In this document: piece by piece, positions 23,154-31,539 of the stretch | How the letters are laid out: each line of letters starts with the position of its first letter | Position numbering within the stretch: the stretch's first letter is position 1 | Source: CAWELS01 sp964468205 | GTDB taxonomy: Bacteria > Acidobacteriota > Terriglobia > Bryobacterales > Bryobacteraceae | Reading direction: 5' to 3' | DNA length: 64,000 nucleotides | Assembly: GCA_964468205.1 (NCBI GenBank) | Contig: CAYXVG010000038.1 | Location: forward strand, 7,605 to 71,604 | The notes under the pieces: generated by a model | Told to the model about the DNA's origin: nothing | What the model saw: the letters and a program-made list of their open reading frames with translations, nothing else | Database searches by the model: none | Translations under genes and position numbers: made by a program

Positions 23154-24926
23154 ATGAGGGGTATTGTTACAGGGCGGGCGGCAGCTTTCGCGCTCCTACT
23201 GTTGAGTTCGGGGTGGCCGGCCTCCGGCAGCGGCTGGCAGCGCCTAACTTCCTCCTCGTTCGAGCTTTACACTGACACCGGCGAGGACACGGGGAGGCGG
23301 GCGCTAGAGAGGTTCGAGCAGATCCATGCGGCGTTCCGGGGAATGGGGATCAGCGGAGTGGAGCCGGCCCTGCCGTTGCGAATTTACCTTTTCGGCTCGG
23401 CCGCGGAATTCGGGCAATACCAGCCGACGAGCGCCACCAAGGGCTTCTACCACAGCGCCGCGGAAGAGGATTTCATCGTGATGTCCGGCTCGGCGGCCGA
23501 GGTCTGGCGGGTAGCCTATCACGAGTACGTTCACGCCGTTCTGAACCATACGCCGGTCCCACTGCCGAAGTGGCTGGAGGAAGGAACAGCCGAGTTCTAC
23601 TCGACACTGACAGTCGACGGCGACGAGATTGTCCTCGGCCGGCCGATCGAGAGCCACGTCCAGACCCTGCGGACGGAGACCTGGCTGAGCGGGGAGGAAC
23701 TGGCGGCGGTTGATCGGGAATCTCCCATCTATAGCGAAGACCGGCGGGTGGGCATCTTCTACGCGCAAAGCTGGGCGCTGGCGCACATGCTGCAGATGTC
23801 ACCGCGATACAGCCCTCGTAACGAGCGGTACGCGGAACTCTTAGCGGAGGCGATGCCGGATGGCGAGGCGTTCCGCCAGGCCTATGGGAGGGAAATGGAA
23901 GAGGCGGTCCGCGAGTTGCGGGGCTATGTATCGCGCAACCATTGGCCGACGAGGCGGCGGCCGTGGCGGGCGCCGGAGGAGGTTGCGATTCAGGTTGAGC
24001 CGCTAGAGGATGACGAGGCGGCGCTTGTCCGGCTCCGCCTGCAACTGGCGCTTGGGTTGTGGGACGTCTCGGAGCGGGAACTGGCCCGGCTGGCACGGAC
24101 GGAGGGCTCCTCGCCGGTGGTGGAGACGGCGCGGGCGCTGATCGCCATGAGCCGGGATGATTTCGCGGCGGCGCGCGGGCACTTCGAGACGGCGATCGAG
24201 ATGGGAAGCGAGGATGCGTCCACCTACTTCGAGTACGCCATGTTGCTCAAGGAGACGCGCGAAGCCGCGGATAAAGTGCAGGAGTTGATCGAGAAGACGG
24301 TCGCTTTGAATCCCCGTTTCGCGGAAGCCCAGTTTCTGTTGGGGGCGGCCGCCACGCGCGAGGGCCGCTACCCGGACGCCATTGCTCATCTGCGGGAGGC
24401 GGTGAAAATACTGCCCCGGCAGTCGTACTTCTGGCATGCGCTCGCCACTGCCTACCACCAGTCCGGCAAGACGGTGGAAGCGCGGCGGGCGGCACGGCAC
24501 GCTCTCAGCACCGCCCGGCCGGGGCATGAAACGGAGATGGCGCGGGCGGCTCTGCGGATGGTGGAGGAACCGCTCTCCGGCGCACCGCGGCCCGAGCAGC
24601 CGGAGGTGATCACGCCGGAGTCGTGGCAGAACCGGGCCGGAGACAGCCGTGTGGCCGGAGAACTGAGGGAAATCGAGTGCACGGAAGGGAAGGCGATTCT
24701 GCACGTGCGGTCCGGCGGGGAAACTTGGCGGCTGCGGGTGGAGGATCCGTCCGCGGTGGTGCTGCGGGGTCTGGGCGCAATTTCTTTCGAGTTCGCCTGC
24801 GGGGCGGCGCGATCGGTTCCGGTTGTGGTGGAGTATATTGCTGACGGGAGCGCCGGCGCCAAGACCGCCGGCGAAGTCACCGCGATCGAGTTTCCGGAGC
24901 AATCCCGGGAAAGGACAAAAGAATGA
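23154..24926 (+). CDS. Secreted peptidase-MA-like protein with TPR repeats
   Basis: A 590-residue exported protein (signal peptide 1-25). The first half carries a gluzincin-like site HEYVHAVLNH (HExxH) followed by WLEEGTAEFYSTL, whose Glu fits the third zinc ligand, as in the peptidase-MA/DUF1570 group. Residues about 285-460 form tetratricopeptide-like helices (LLKETREAADKVQELIEK and ARHAL-type repeats), and the last 100 form a beta-rich domain. It probably acts in the periplasm on proteins or as a scaffold. Its stop overlaps the next gene by four bases (ATGA), making it the first gene of a four-gene operon. No substrate is evident. Confidence 0.8.
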   Translation: MRGIVTGRAAAFALLLLSSGWPASGSGWQRLTSSSFELYTDTGEDTGRRALERFEQIHAAFRGMGISGVEPALPLRIYLFGSAAEFGQYQPTSATKGFYHSAAEEDFIVMSGSAAEVWRVAYHEYVHAVLNHTPVPLPKWLEEGTAEFYSTLTVDGDEIVLGRPIESHVQTLRTETWLSGEELAAVDRESPIYSEDRRVGIFYAQSWALAHMLQMSPRYSPRNERYAELLAEAMPDGEAFRQAYGREMEEAVRELRGYVSRNHWPTRRRPWRAPEEVAIQVEPLEDDEAALVRLRLQLALGLWDVSERELARLARTEGSSPVVETARALIAMSRDDFAAARGHFETAIEMGSEDASTYFEYAMLLKETREAADKVQELIEKTVALNPRFAEAQFLLGAAATREGRYPDAIAHLREAVKILPRQSYFWHALATAYHQSGKTVEARRAARHALSTARPGHETEMARAALRMVEEPLSGAPRPEQPEVITPESWQNRAGDSRVAGELREIECTEGKAILHVRSGGETWRLRVEDPSAVVLRGLGAISFEFACGAARSVPVVVEYIADGSAGAKTAGEVTAIEFPEQSRERTKE

Positions 24927-25693
24927 AGAACCACTTCCGCGGCGCGCTGCTCAACAGAGAGCTAACCCTGGGCGCCTGGATGCAGATTGGACACCCGGCG
25001 CCGGCCGAGCTATTCGGACGGTTGGGTTTTGACTGGATCTGCGTCGACCTCGAGCACGGGGCCATTGAGTTGGAGACAATGACGGGGATCTTTCGCACCG
25101 CCGCGGCGTTTGACAGCGTTCCCGTGGCGCGGCTTCCGCTGAACGATCCCATCTGGATCAAACGGACGCTCGACGCGGGCGCGGGCGGGCTGATCATTCC
25201 CATGGTGAACAGCGCCGAAGAGGCTCGAAAGGCTGTGCGCGAGGCCAAGTACCCGCCGCTCGGGCAGAGGGGTTACGGTTTCAGCCGGGCGAATCTGCAC
25301 GGGCTGGATTTCGCCGAAGCCATCCAGTCGGCCAACGAGGAGACCGCTCTGGTGGTGCAGATCGAGCACAAGGACGGGATTGGCGCGCTCGAGGAAATTC
25401 TCGAAGTGCCCGGGGTGGACGGAGCGTTTATCGGCCCCATGGACCTGAGCGGTTCCTACGGCAAGACAGGGCAGATGGACGACCCCGAGGTGGTGGCGGC
25501 GCTCGAGCGATTCCGCGAGGTCTGCGGTAAGAAGGGCATGGCAGCGGGCATGCACGTCGTGAACACAGGCGCGGCCAATGTGCAGGCGGCGCTGCGGGAC
25601 GGTTACTCAATGATCGCGTTGGGCGTCGACTTGGTCTTTCTGGCCGGGGCGGCCCGCGAAGCGATCGCGCTGGCCAGGGGACAGGAGCAATGA
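24923..25693 (+). CDS. HpcH/HpaI-family aldolase
   Basis: A class II pyruvate-dependent aldolase of the HpcH/HpaI (GarL/YfaU) family, 256 residues, the normal length. It shows FDWICVDLEHGAIELETM (metal-binding and catalytic region), PLNDPIWIKRTLDAGAGGLI with the conserved Arg, PMVNSAEEARKAV, LVVQIEHKDGIGALEEI (metal-ligand Glu) and GAFIGPMDLSGSYG (metal-ligand Asp). Relatives cleave 2-keto-3-deoxy-sugar acids or 4-hydroxy-2-oxo acids to pyruvate plus an aldehyde; the substrate here is not set. Start and stop overlap the neighbours by four bases, so it belongs with the following dehydrogenase. Confidence 0.9.
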   Translation: MKNHFRGALLNRELTLGAWMQIGHPAPAELFGRLGFDWICVDLEHGAIELETMTGIFRTAAAFDSVPVARLPLNDPIWIKRTLDAGAGGLIIPMVNSAEEARKAVREAKYPPLGQRGYGFSRANLHGLDFAEAIQSANEETALVVQIEHKDGIGALEEILEVPGVDGAFIGPMDLSGSYGKTGQMDDPEVVAALERFREVCGKKGMAAGMHVVNTGAANVQAALRDGYSMIALGVDLVFLAGAAREAIALARGQEQ

Positions 25694-26685
25694 AGCCACG
25701 CGTGGCCGTCACCGCGGAGGAGTTCGAGAAAGCCCGGGCGGTGTTCGAATCGGCCGGGCAGTTTGATTGCTCGGCGGCGCCTTCGGCGGAAGCGGACTTG
25801 GCGGAGGCGATCCGGGAAACTGCAGCGCGGCACGCGATTGTCGGACCGGCCCCGTATTTCGGGCCACTATACGAAGCGTTGCCGGCTGGAGGCGTGATTG
25901 CGCGGTTCGGCGTCGGACACGACGGAATAGACAAAGGCCTCGCGGCGGCGGCCGGATTGATCTGCACGAATACGCCCGGTGCGCTGGACGCTTCGGTGGC
26001 CGAGTACGCGATCGCCCTGCTACTGGCGGCGGCGCGGCATGTGGGCCGCTGCTCGGCGCTGATGCAGAGGGGGGAGTGGATGCCGAGTACCGGCCATGAG
26101 TTGGCCGGGAAGCGCCTGGCGATACTGGGATGCGGTCCCATCGGACAACACACGGCGCGGATTGCCAGCTTCGGACTCGGCATGGCGGTCACGGGCTGGA
26201 AACGGACGCAGGTGAGCGAGGCCGAGTGGCGGCGCGAGTGGGGCTATGAGCGGGTGACGGCCAGCTTCGCCACCGCCGTTGCCGATGCGGACTTCGTGAT
26301 CCTCCTGCTGCCCGGTGTTCCAGAAACGCGGCATTTTCTGAATCGCGAGCGACTCTCGCAGTTGCCGGCCGGCGCATGGCTGGTCAACGTGGCGCGCGGC
26401 TCGGTGGTGGATGAAACGGCGCTGTTTGACGCGCTACGGGAAGGGCGGCTTGCCGGCGCGGCGACCGACGTCTACCAGACCGAGCCGTATGTTCCGGCGG
26501 ATCCGGCCAAGGATCTCCGGCAACTCGATAACGTCTTGCTGATGCCTCATTGCGGCAGCAACACTCGCGAGGCAAATGCCAAGATGGCTCGCCAGGCGCT
26601 GCGGAACCTGGAACTTGCCGAGACGGGGAGATTCGCGGAGATGAACGTGGTGGGAGGCCGGCATCCGGGGGAACCGCCGTCTTGA
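25690..26685 (+). CDS. D-isomer-specific 2-hydroxyacid dehydrogenase
   Basis: An NAD(P)-dependent dehydrogenase of the SerA/hydroxypyruvate-reductase family, 331 residues. The Rossmann fold carries RLAILGCGPIGQHTAR, with the catalytic Arg in VNVARGSVVDE, the Glu in TDVYQTEPY and the His in LMPHCGSNTREA. N-terminal substrate-domain elements IARFGVGHDGIDK and TNTPGALDASVAEYAI are also standard. Sitting between an HpcH/HpaI aldolase and a membrane glycosyltransferase, it may reduce the 2-keto acid handled by the aldolase, but that is inference. The gene overlaps its upstream neighbour (ATGA) and the next one (TTGA). Confidence 0.92.
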   Translation: MKPRVAVTAEEFEKARAVFESAGQFDCSAAPSAEADLAEAIRETAARHAIVGPAPYFGPLYEALPAGGVIARFGVGHDGIDKGLAAAAGLICTNTPGALDASVAEYAIALLLAAARHVGRCSALMQRGEWMPSTGHELAGKRLAILGCGPIGQHTARIASFGLGMAVTGWKRTQVSEAEWRREWGYERVTASFATAVADADFVILLLPGVPETRHFLNRERLSQLPAGAWLVNVARGSVVDETALFDALREGRLAGAATDVYQTEPYVPADPAKDLRQLDNVLLMPHCGSNTREANAKMARQALRNLELAETGRFAEMNVVGGRHPGEPPS

Positions 26686-28241
26686 CTGAGACCGGCCCAG
26701 CGCGGCGGCGCGCCCGGCAGGTCGTCACCGCCGGGCTGGTGATCACGGTTTACTTCTCGATTGTTCTGTTTCTCCAGTGGAAGAGCGGCGCTTACGGGCA
26801 AACATTTGGCTCACAGAGCGACGAGGCGGCGCACTACGTGACGGCGCTGATGATTCGGGATTATGCAGTTTCCGGTTTCCCCGGCAATCCAGTCAGTTTC
26901 GCGCGGGACTATTACAACTACTACCCCAAGGTCGCCTTTGGCGCGTGGCCGCCGCTGTTTCATTTCGCGAACGCGGCGTGGATGCTGGTGTTCGGGGATT
27001 CCCGCGCGGCGGCGCTGCTCTTCATGGCGGCTCTGACCACGCTGCTCGCATATTTGCTGTTTGTGGAGGCAAGGGGCGCGTTCGGATTCTGGCCGGCGCT
27101 GACAGCCGGAGTCTACACCGCAGCCCTTCCGCTGACCCAGGACTGCACATCGCCGCTCCTGCCGGACACGCTGGTGACGGTGATGGTATTTGGGTTCGGA
27201 GCTTCGTTCTGGCGATACCTGGAGCGGCCTTCGCCGCGGGACGCCGCCGTGGCCGGCCTGCTCGGCGGTCTCGCGCTGGCGGCCAAGCCCAACGCGCTGG
27301 CGTTGTTCATCGCCGTGCCGCTGGCGTTGCTACTCGCGAGGAAATGGGCTTTACTCAGGGCCCGGAGCTTCTGGCTCGCGGCCGCGCTGGCGCTTGTGAT
27401 AGGCATCCCCGCCGAGGTGATGCCGTTCGTGCAGGCGGGAGAACGCGGCGAGTCGCTCAATACGGTCCCGGCCGCACTGGCCTCGTTGGCCGTGTATTTC
27501 GAGATCATCCTGGGGAACCTGGGCTGGAGCGTTGTGGTGCTGGCGCTGGTTGGGCTCGCCGGGAGCCTGGAGCCGGGCATTCGCGGGGCAGTGGCGGCAC
27601 GCTGGAGCGTATATGCGGCGCTGGCGGCGGGATGCCTCGTTTTCCACTCCGCCCTCACGGGTGAGGCGAAGACCCGGTACATTCTGCCGCTGGTTCCGCT
27701 CGCGGCGTTATTCGCGCTGGCGGGGGCGGAGAGACTCGGAGGGATGCTCCCGGGGCGGCGCGCATCGGCGGCGGCACTGGCGATCTGGCTGGCCGCGCTG
27801 GCCCCGCCGGCATGGAGCTTTTTCATTCCCCGGAAGCATTCGCCGGATCTCACCCCGATCGTGAGGGAGGTTGCAGAGCGGACGGACAGCGCGGCGCCGG
27901 TGGTGCTGGTGGCCTCCGGATCGATCGGCGAAGGCGTCGTGATATCGGAGTTCGCGCGGCTGGACGAGCGTCCCCGGCATCGCGTGATCCGCGCTACCAA
28001 GGCGCTGGCGGAGAGCGACTGGAATGGAACGTTTTTCCGGCCGCGGTATGAGTCCGCGGAAGAGCTGGCCGGGTTTCTGGAGTCGGAGGGGATCGAGAGC
28101 ATCATTCTGGACCGGGGGACGTCGGAACTTCCCGGAAACATCAAGCAGCTACTCGTCTGCGCGATGGAGGGCCGCTATTCATTGCAGATGGCAGACCGCG
28201 AGACGAACTTCGAACTCTATTACAAGGAAAGCGGGCAGTAA
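26682..28241 (+). CDS. GT39/ArnT-like integral membrane glycosyltransferase
   Basis: A 519-residue polytopic protein from a TTG start that overlaps the dehydrogenase stop (TTGA). About ten membrane helices are visible, beginning with VVTAGLVITVYFSIVLFL. The first periplasmic loop has SDEAAHYVTA with the acidic residue typical of GT-C enzymes (PMT/ArnT/GT39), and FGAWPPLFHF follows. A soluble C-terminal part (about 405-519) has EFARLDERPRHRVIRA. GT-C enzymes move sugars from polyprenyl carriers onto proteins or lipids; acceptor and donor are unknown. It is the last gene of the four-gene run. Confidence 0.75.
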   Translation: MTETGPARRRARQVVTAGLVITVYFSIVLFLQWKSGAYGQTFGSQSDEAAHYVTALMIRDYAVSGFPGNPVSFARDYYNYYPKVAFGAWPPLFHFANAAWMLVFGDSRAAALLFMAALTTLLAYLLFVEARGAFGFWPALTAGVYTAALPLTQDCTSPLLPDTLVTVMVFGFGASFWRYLERPSPRDAAVAGLLGGLALAAKPNALALFIAVPLALLLARKWALLRARSFWLAAALALVIGIPAEVMPFVQAGERGESLNTVPAALASLAVYFEIILGNLGWSVVVLALVGLAGSLEPGIRGAVAARWSVYAALAAGCLVFHSALTGEAKTRYILPLVPLAALFALAGAERLGGMLPGRRASAAALAIWLAALAPPAWSFFIPRKHSPDLTPIVREVAERTDSAAPVVLVASGSIGEGVVISEFARLDERPRHRVIRATKALAESDWNGTFFRPRYESAEELAGFLESEGIESIILDRGTSELPGNIKQLLVCAMEGRYSLQMADRETNFELYYKESGQ

Positions 28242-28260
28242 TGCGGCGCGGACGCTCGCG

Positions 28261-29268
28261 CTAACGCAGCGCCGCGAGATCGGCGATCCAGGCTTCAATC
28301 AGCTCGATCTCCGGCGCGCCTACCAGCCCCATGGCAATCAGGCGCTCGTAGCAGATGAGAAGGTTTTCGAGGAGGCGCTCTGGCCCGGACCGCAGAGTGA
28401 GGGCGTCGAGTTGCTCGGCGATCTTCCGGTTGTTTTGATAGCCGGGCAGTTCCTCGTTGAAATCCCGCATCAGATCATGGTCATTCCGTTCCTGCCACAC
28501 GGTGGGGCTTTCGAATAGCACGGACCAGCCATTGACCCAGGCGATGCGCTGGGCGACGAAACTCCGCCAGATGTCGGTCACCCGGAACGAGCAGTGAGCC
28601 GGAAGATAGAGCAGGGGGAACGCCTCGGGAAACCAGGCTGTGTTCTGGCTGTTGAACGGGCACCAGGAACCTGCACCGAGAGCCAGCCGGATTCCGCCAC
28701 GAAAATTCTCCGGCAGAGGCAGCACCAGCCGGTAGATCGCGTCGACATCGGGGTTCTCGTCCGCGAGACTTTGCTGGATCGGGCAGTGGACGGGTTCCAC
28801 TGGAAGGGAGCCGAGCGGTTGGACGGGGTGATTGACCGCGTCGAGCGGGAGGCCGCGGGGCCAGAGAGGAGAGTCGGAGAAGTAACGGTAGACGTTCACC
28901 CACCCCGCGGCGGCGAGATGCGGAACGTTGTGGTCACGCCGGCGGTCCACCCAGAATTCGCTTCGCGGGAAGTTGTCGTCATCGGTCTCGATAATTCGGC
29001 TGACGCCGTTCGAGATGGCGAGCAGGTAGCCGATGTTCTTCCGGGCGTAGTGCCGGGTGGGGCATTTGCGGGCGAACTCGAAGCCGGTCTCCAACTGGGC
29101 CTCGACACTGAGGAAACGGCAGCCCTCCAGTTGGAAATCGGGCGGACTCTTGGTGTCGCCGATAACGATGAAATCGCAGCCGTGCTGCGCCGCCCCAATC
29201 GCCAGTTCCGAGAGGACGGGGTTGGGTGGAGCGATGGAGGTGACAATGAGCGCGGAGGAAGGATTCAT
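28261..29268 (-). CDS. STELLO-type glycosyltransferase family protein (DUF288)
   Basis: A 335-residue protein like the STELLO (DUF288) glycosyltransferases: an N-terminal SALIVTSIAPPNPVLSELAI, the motif RIIETDDDNFP as the DxD-type nucleotide-sugar site, and later FNSQNTAWFPEAFPLLYLP and CSFRVTDIWRSFVAQRI. No signal or membrane helix is seen, so it should act in the cytoplasm or at its membrane face. Bacterial members are largely uncharacterised. The ATG overlaps the GT2 stop by four bases (ATGA), so the pair is cotranscribed, probably building a shared glycan. Confidence 0.8.
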   Translation of the reverse strand: MNPSSALIVTSIAPPNPVLSELAIGAAQHGCDFIVIGDTKSPPDFQLEGCRFLSVEAQLETGFEFARKCPTRHYARKNIGYLLAISNGVSRIIETDDDNFPRSEFWVDRRRDHNVPHLAAAGWVNVYRYFSDSPLWPRGLPLDAVNHPVQPLGSLPVEPVHCPIQQSLADENPDVDAIYRLVLPLPENFRGGIRLALGAGSWCPFNSQNTAWFPEAFPLLYLPAHCSFRVTDIWRSFVAQRIAWVNGWSVLFESPTVWQERNDHDLMRDFNEELPGYQNNRKIAEQLDALTLRSGPERLLENLLICYERLIAMGLVGAPEIELIEAWIADLAALR

Positions 29269-30041
29269 GATGTCGAATCGAGAGGGGCGGATCTGGTTCG
29301 GGCGAGGCGTTTTCTGAGCAGCCCCAGCAGGTTGCTCAGGGCGTCGCCGATTGTCCCGCCGGAGACGCTATTCGACGGAGCACGATAGTGAATGGGCGCC
29401 TCGACGCAGCGGAGGTCGCGGCAATGAAATTTCATTTCCGTTTGAAAGAAGTGGCCCCGCGAGTTGATTCCCTGCTCCAGCACCGCATCGAGAGCCTCGC
29501 GCCGGAAGAGTTGGTAGCCGCTGGTCATGTCGGAGAGGCTCGTTCCGAGCAATAGGTTGCTCAGGATGGTCCCGCCCCGGCTGAGCAGATAGCGGGTGAG
29601 CGGGGATTCCGACATGCTGCCGCCGGGGCAGAAGCGGCTGCCAAAGACGCAATCCACGTCCGCATGCAGGCGCTCGATGAAGAGCCGGAAGTCCCGCGGC
29701 TGGTGGCTGAATCCGGCGTCGATTTCGAGCACCCACTCGAAACCGGTGGCCAAAGCCGCGCGGTAGCCGGCGACGTAGGCGTCCACGACGCAGCGGCTGT
29801 CCGGCGCCCACACCACCCGGACACGAGGTTCGGTAAGCGCGAAATTGCGGACGAGGTCGACGGTTCCGTCCTCGCAGGCGTTGTCGAAGACGGCGTGGAA
29901 GAGCGTCTCCCGCCACCCCTCGCACTCGATCAAAACTTCCTGGATGAAGCGGACTGCCGTGGTCTGCTCGTTAGCCATGGGGCAAACGACGGCGAGTCTG
30001 CAATCGCGGTGGTAGGATCTTTCGGAAACCTGTTCCGGCAC
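29265..30041 (-). CDS. Glycosyltransferase family 2
   Basis: A GT2/DPM1-like inverting glycosyltransferase. From GTG 30041 the product is 258 residues, starting shortly before LAVVCPMANEQ, the usual first strand. The nucleotide-sugar site is WVLEIDAGFSHQPRD, followed by DVDCVFGSRFCPGG and SDMTSGYQLFRREAL, as in polyprenyl-phosphate sugar synthases. No membrane helix is clear, and a Shine-Dalgarno is not obvious, so the start is uncertain; frames extending to 30227 would run into trpC upstream sequence. It is the first gene of a pair with the STELLO-type enzyme and divergent from trpC. Sugar donor unknown. Confidence 0.85.
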   Translation of the reverse strand: MPEQVSERSYHRDCRLAVVCPMANEQTTAVRFIQEVLIECEGWRETLFHAVFDNACEDGTVDLVRNFALTEPRVRVVWAPDSRCVVDAYVAGYRAALATGFEWVLEIDAGFSHQPRDFRLFIERLHADVDCVFGSRFCPGGSMSESPLTRYLLSRGGTILSNLLLGTSLSDMTSGYQLFRREALDAVLEQGINSRGHFFQTEMKFHCRDLRCVEAPIHYRAPSNSVSGGTIGDALSNLLGLLRKRLARTRSAPLDSTS

Positions 30042-30160
30042 TGGTGGTTGCTCTGCTTCCAGGGCGTCGCGGCGGCGCGGCGAACTTCGCCAAGCCCAGT
30101 CATCAGTGTAGCTTAAAAGGGATTTCCCGAAACCCGCCGTGCTACGATGGGGATTCCCCA

Positions 30161-30946
30161 ATGGTCCGGAATGTCCCCGACATATTGTCCAGAATCGTCG
30201 CCGGAAAGCAAGCCGGCTTGCCGGCAATTCGCTCCCGGCGGGAGGAGTTCGAGCGCCTGGCCGAGGGCCGGCGCGAGGAACGCCGGGACTTCCGCAGGGC
30301 TTTGATCGAGAACCCGCCCGCGATCATCGCCGAGGTGAAGAAGGCGTCGCCGAGCAAGGGCGTATTCGTGGACGAGTTCCGGCCGGCCGGGATCGCCGCG
30401 GCCTACGAAGCCGGAGGCGCCGCGGCCATCTCCGTGTTGACCGACCAGGAGCACTTCCACGGTTCGCTGGCGGATCTCGAGGCGGCCCGGGCCGCCGTCT
30501 CGCTACCGGTTTTGCGGAAGGATTTCACCATCGACGAAACGCACGTCATCCAGGCGGCGGCGCACGGGGCGGACGCCATTCTGCTGATCGCGGCGATTCT
30601 GACCGAGCGGCAGATGCGCGATTTCCGGGAACTCGCCGCGGGATTCGGTCTCGCCGCGTTGGTGGAAGTGCATAGCGAAGAAGAGCTCGCGCCGGCGCTC
30701 GCTTCCGGGGCGGAGATTGCCGGCGTGAACAACCGGAACCTGCATACATTCGAGGTGACGCTCGAAACTTCTTTGCGCCTGGCCGAGAGGATTCCCGGCG
30801 GGATTGTGAGGGTGGCCGAGAGCGGGATTCACGGCGCGGCGGACATCGAGCGGCTGTCCGCGGCCGGGTACCAGGGGTTCCTGGTGGGTGAACATCTCAT
30901 GAAAGCCGGTGATCCGGCGGCCGCGCTGCGGGAATTGCGGTCATGA
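30161..30946 (+). CDS. trpC: Indole-3-glycerol phosphate synthase
   Basis: TrpC closes the ring of CdRP to indole-3-glycerol phosphate in tryptophan synthesis. From ATG 30161 the enzyme is 261 residues, the normal length. Landmarks: IIAEVKKASPSKG (substrate Lys and phosphate), LPVLRKDFTIDETHV (catalytic Lys), ALVEVHSEEEL, AGVNNRNLHTFEV and VAESGIHGAADI. It is the first gene of a run of seven for aromatic amino acids; stop and trpF start overlap (ATGA). The trpEGD genes are not in the window. Confidence 0.97.
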   Translation: MVRNVPDILSRIVAGKQAGLPAIRSRREEFERLAEGRREERRDFRRALIENPPAIIAEVKKASPSKGVFVDEFRPAGIAAAYEAGGAAAISVLTDQEHFHGSLADLEAARAAVSLPVLRKDFTIDETHVIQAAAHGADAILLIAAILTERQMRDFRELAAGFGLAALVEVHSEEELAPALASGAEIAGVNNRNLHTFEVTLETSLRLAERIPGGIVRVAESGIHGAADIERLSAAGYQGFLVGEHLMKAGDPAAALRELRS

Positions 30947-31539
30947 TGGTGAAGATCTGCGGCATCACGACCGGCGCGGACCTGCGGGCCGCGGTTGAGG
31001 CCGGCGCCGGAGCGGTAGGGTTCAACTTCTACCCCCGAAGCCCGCGCTACATCGACCCCGAGAAGGCCGCGGAACTGGCGGCCCTCGCGCCCGGCACTGT
31101 GATCAAGGTAGGCGTCTTCGTGAATGAAAGCGCGGCGGCAATCCAGGCGATAGCAGACCGGGTTCCGCTCGACGTCGCGCAACTCCATGGCTCGTGCGAG
31201 ACGCCCGGGGGCATCCGGGTCTGGCACGCGGTGAACGTCGGGGAGGGATTCGACGCCGGCGCCCTGGCAGCGCTTCCCGGCGAGGCCATCCTGGTGGATG
31301 CTCCGGCCGGCGAAGTCTACGGAGGGACGGGGCGGACATTTGATTGGTCGCGTGTGCAAGGATTGAAATACAAGCTGATACTTGCCGGCGGACTCGCTCC
31401 GGACAACGTGGCCGCGGCGATCCGGCAGGTGCGCCCGTGGGGAGTGGACGCCTGCTCGCGGCTGGAGGTCTCCCCGGGGATCAAGGATCACGGCAAGATG
31501 AGGCAATTCATTGCCGCGGCGCTTGGGGTGGAAGACTAA
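30943..31539 (+). CDS. trpF: Phosphoribosylanthranilate isomerase
   Basis: TrpF converts N-(5'-phosphoribosyl)anthranilate to CdRP, the step before TrpC. At 198 residues it is standard. It has VKICGITTGADLRAAVEAG (catalytic Cys), GFNFYPRSPRYI, VGVFVNES, VAQLHGSCE, VDAPAGEVYGGTGRTFDW (catalytic Asp) and AGGLAPDNVAAAI. The ATG overlaps the trpC stop by four bases, and the stop shares one base with trpB (TAATG), indicating coupled translation. Confidence 0.97.
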   Translation: MMVKICGITTGADLRAAVEAGAGAVGFNFYPRSPRYIDPEKAAELAALAPGTVIKVGVFVNESAAAIQAIADRVPLDVAQLHGSCETPGGIRVWHAVNVGEGFDAGALAALPGEAILVDAPAGEVYGGTGRTFDWSRVQGLKYKLILAGGLAPDNVAAAIRQVRPWGVDACSRLEVSPGIKDHGKMRQFIAAALGVED

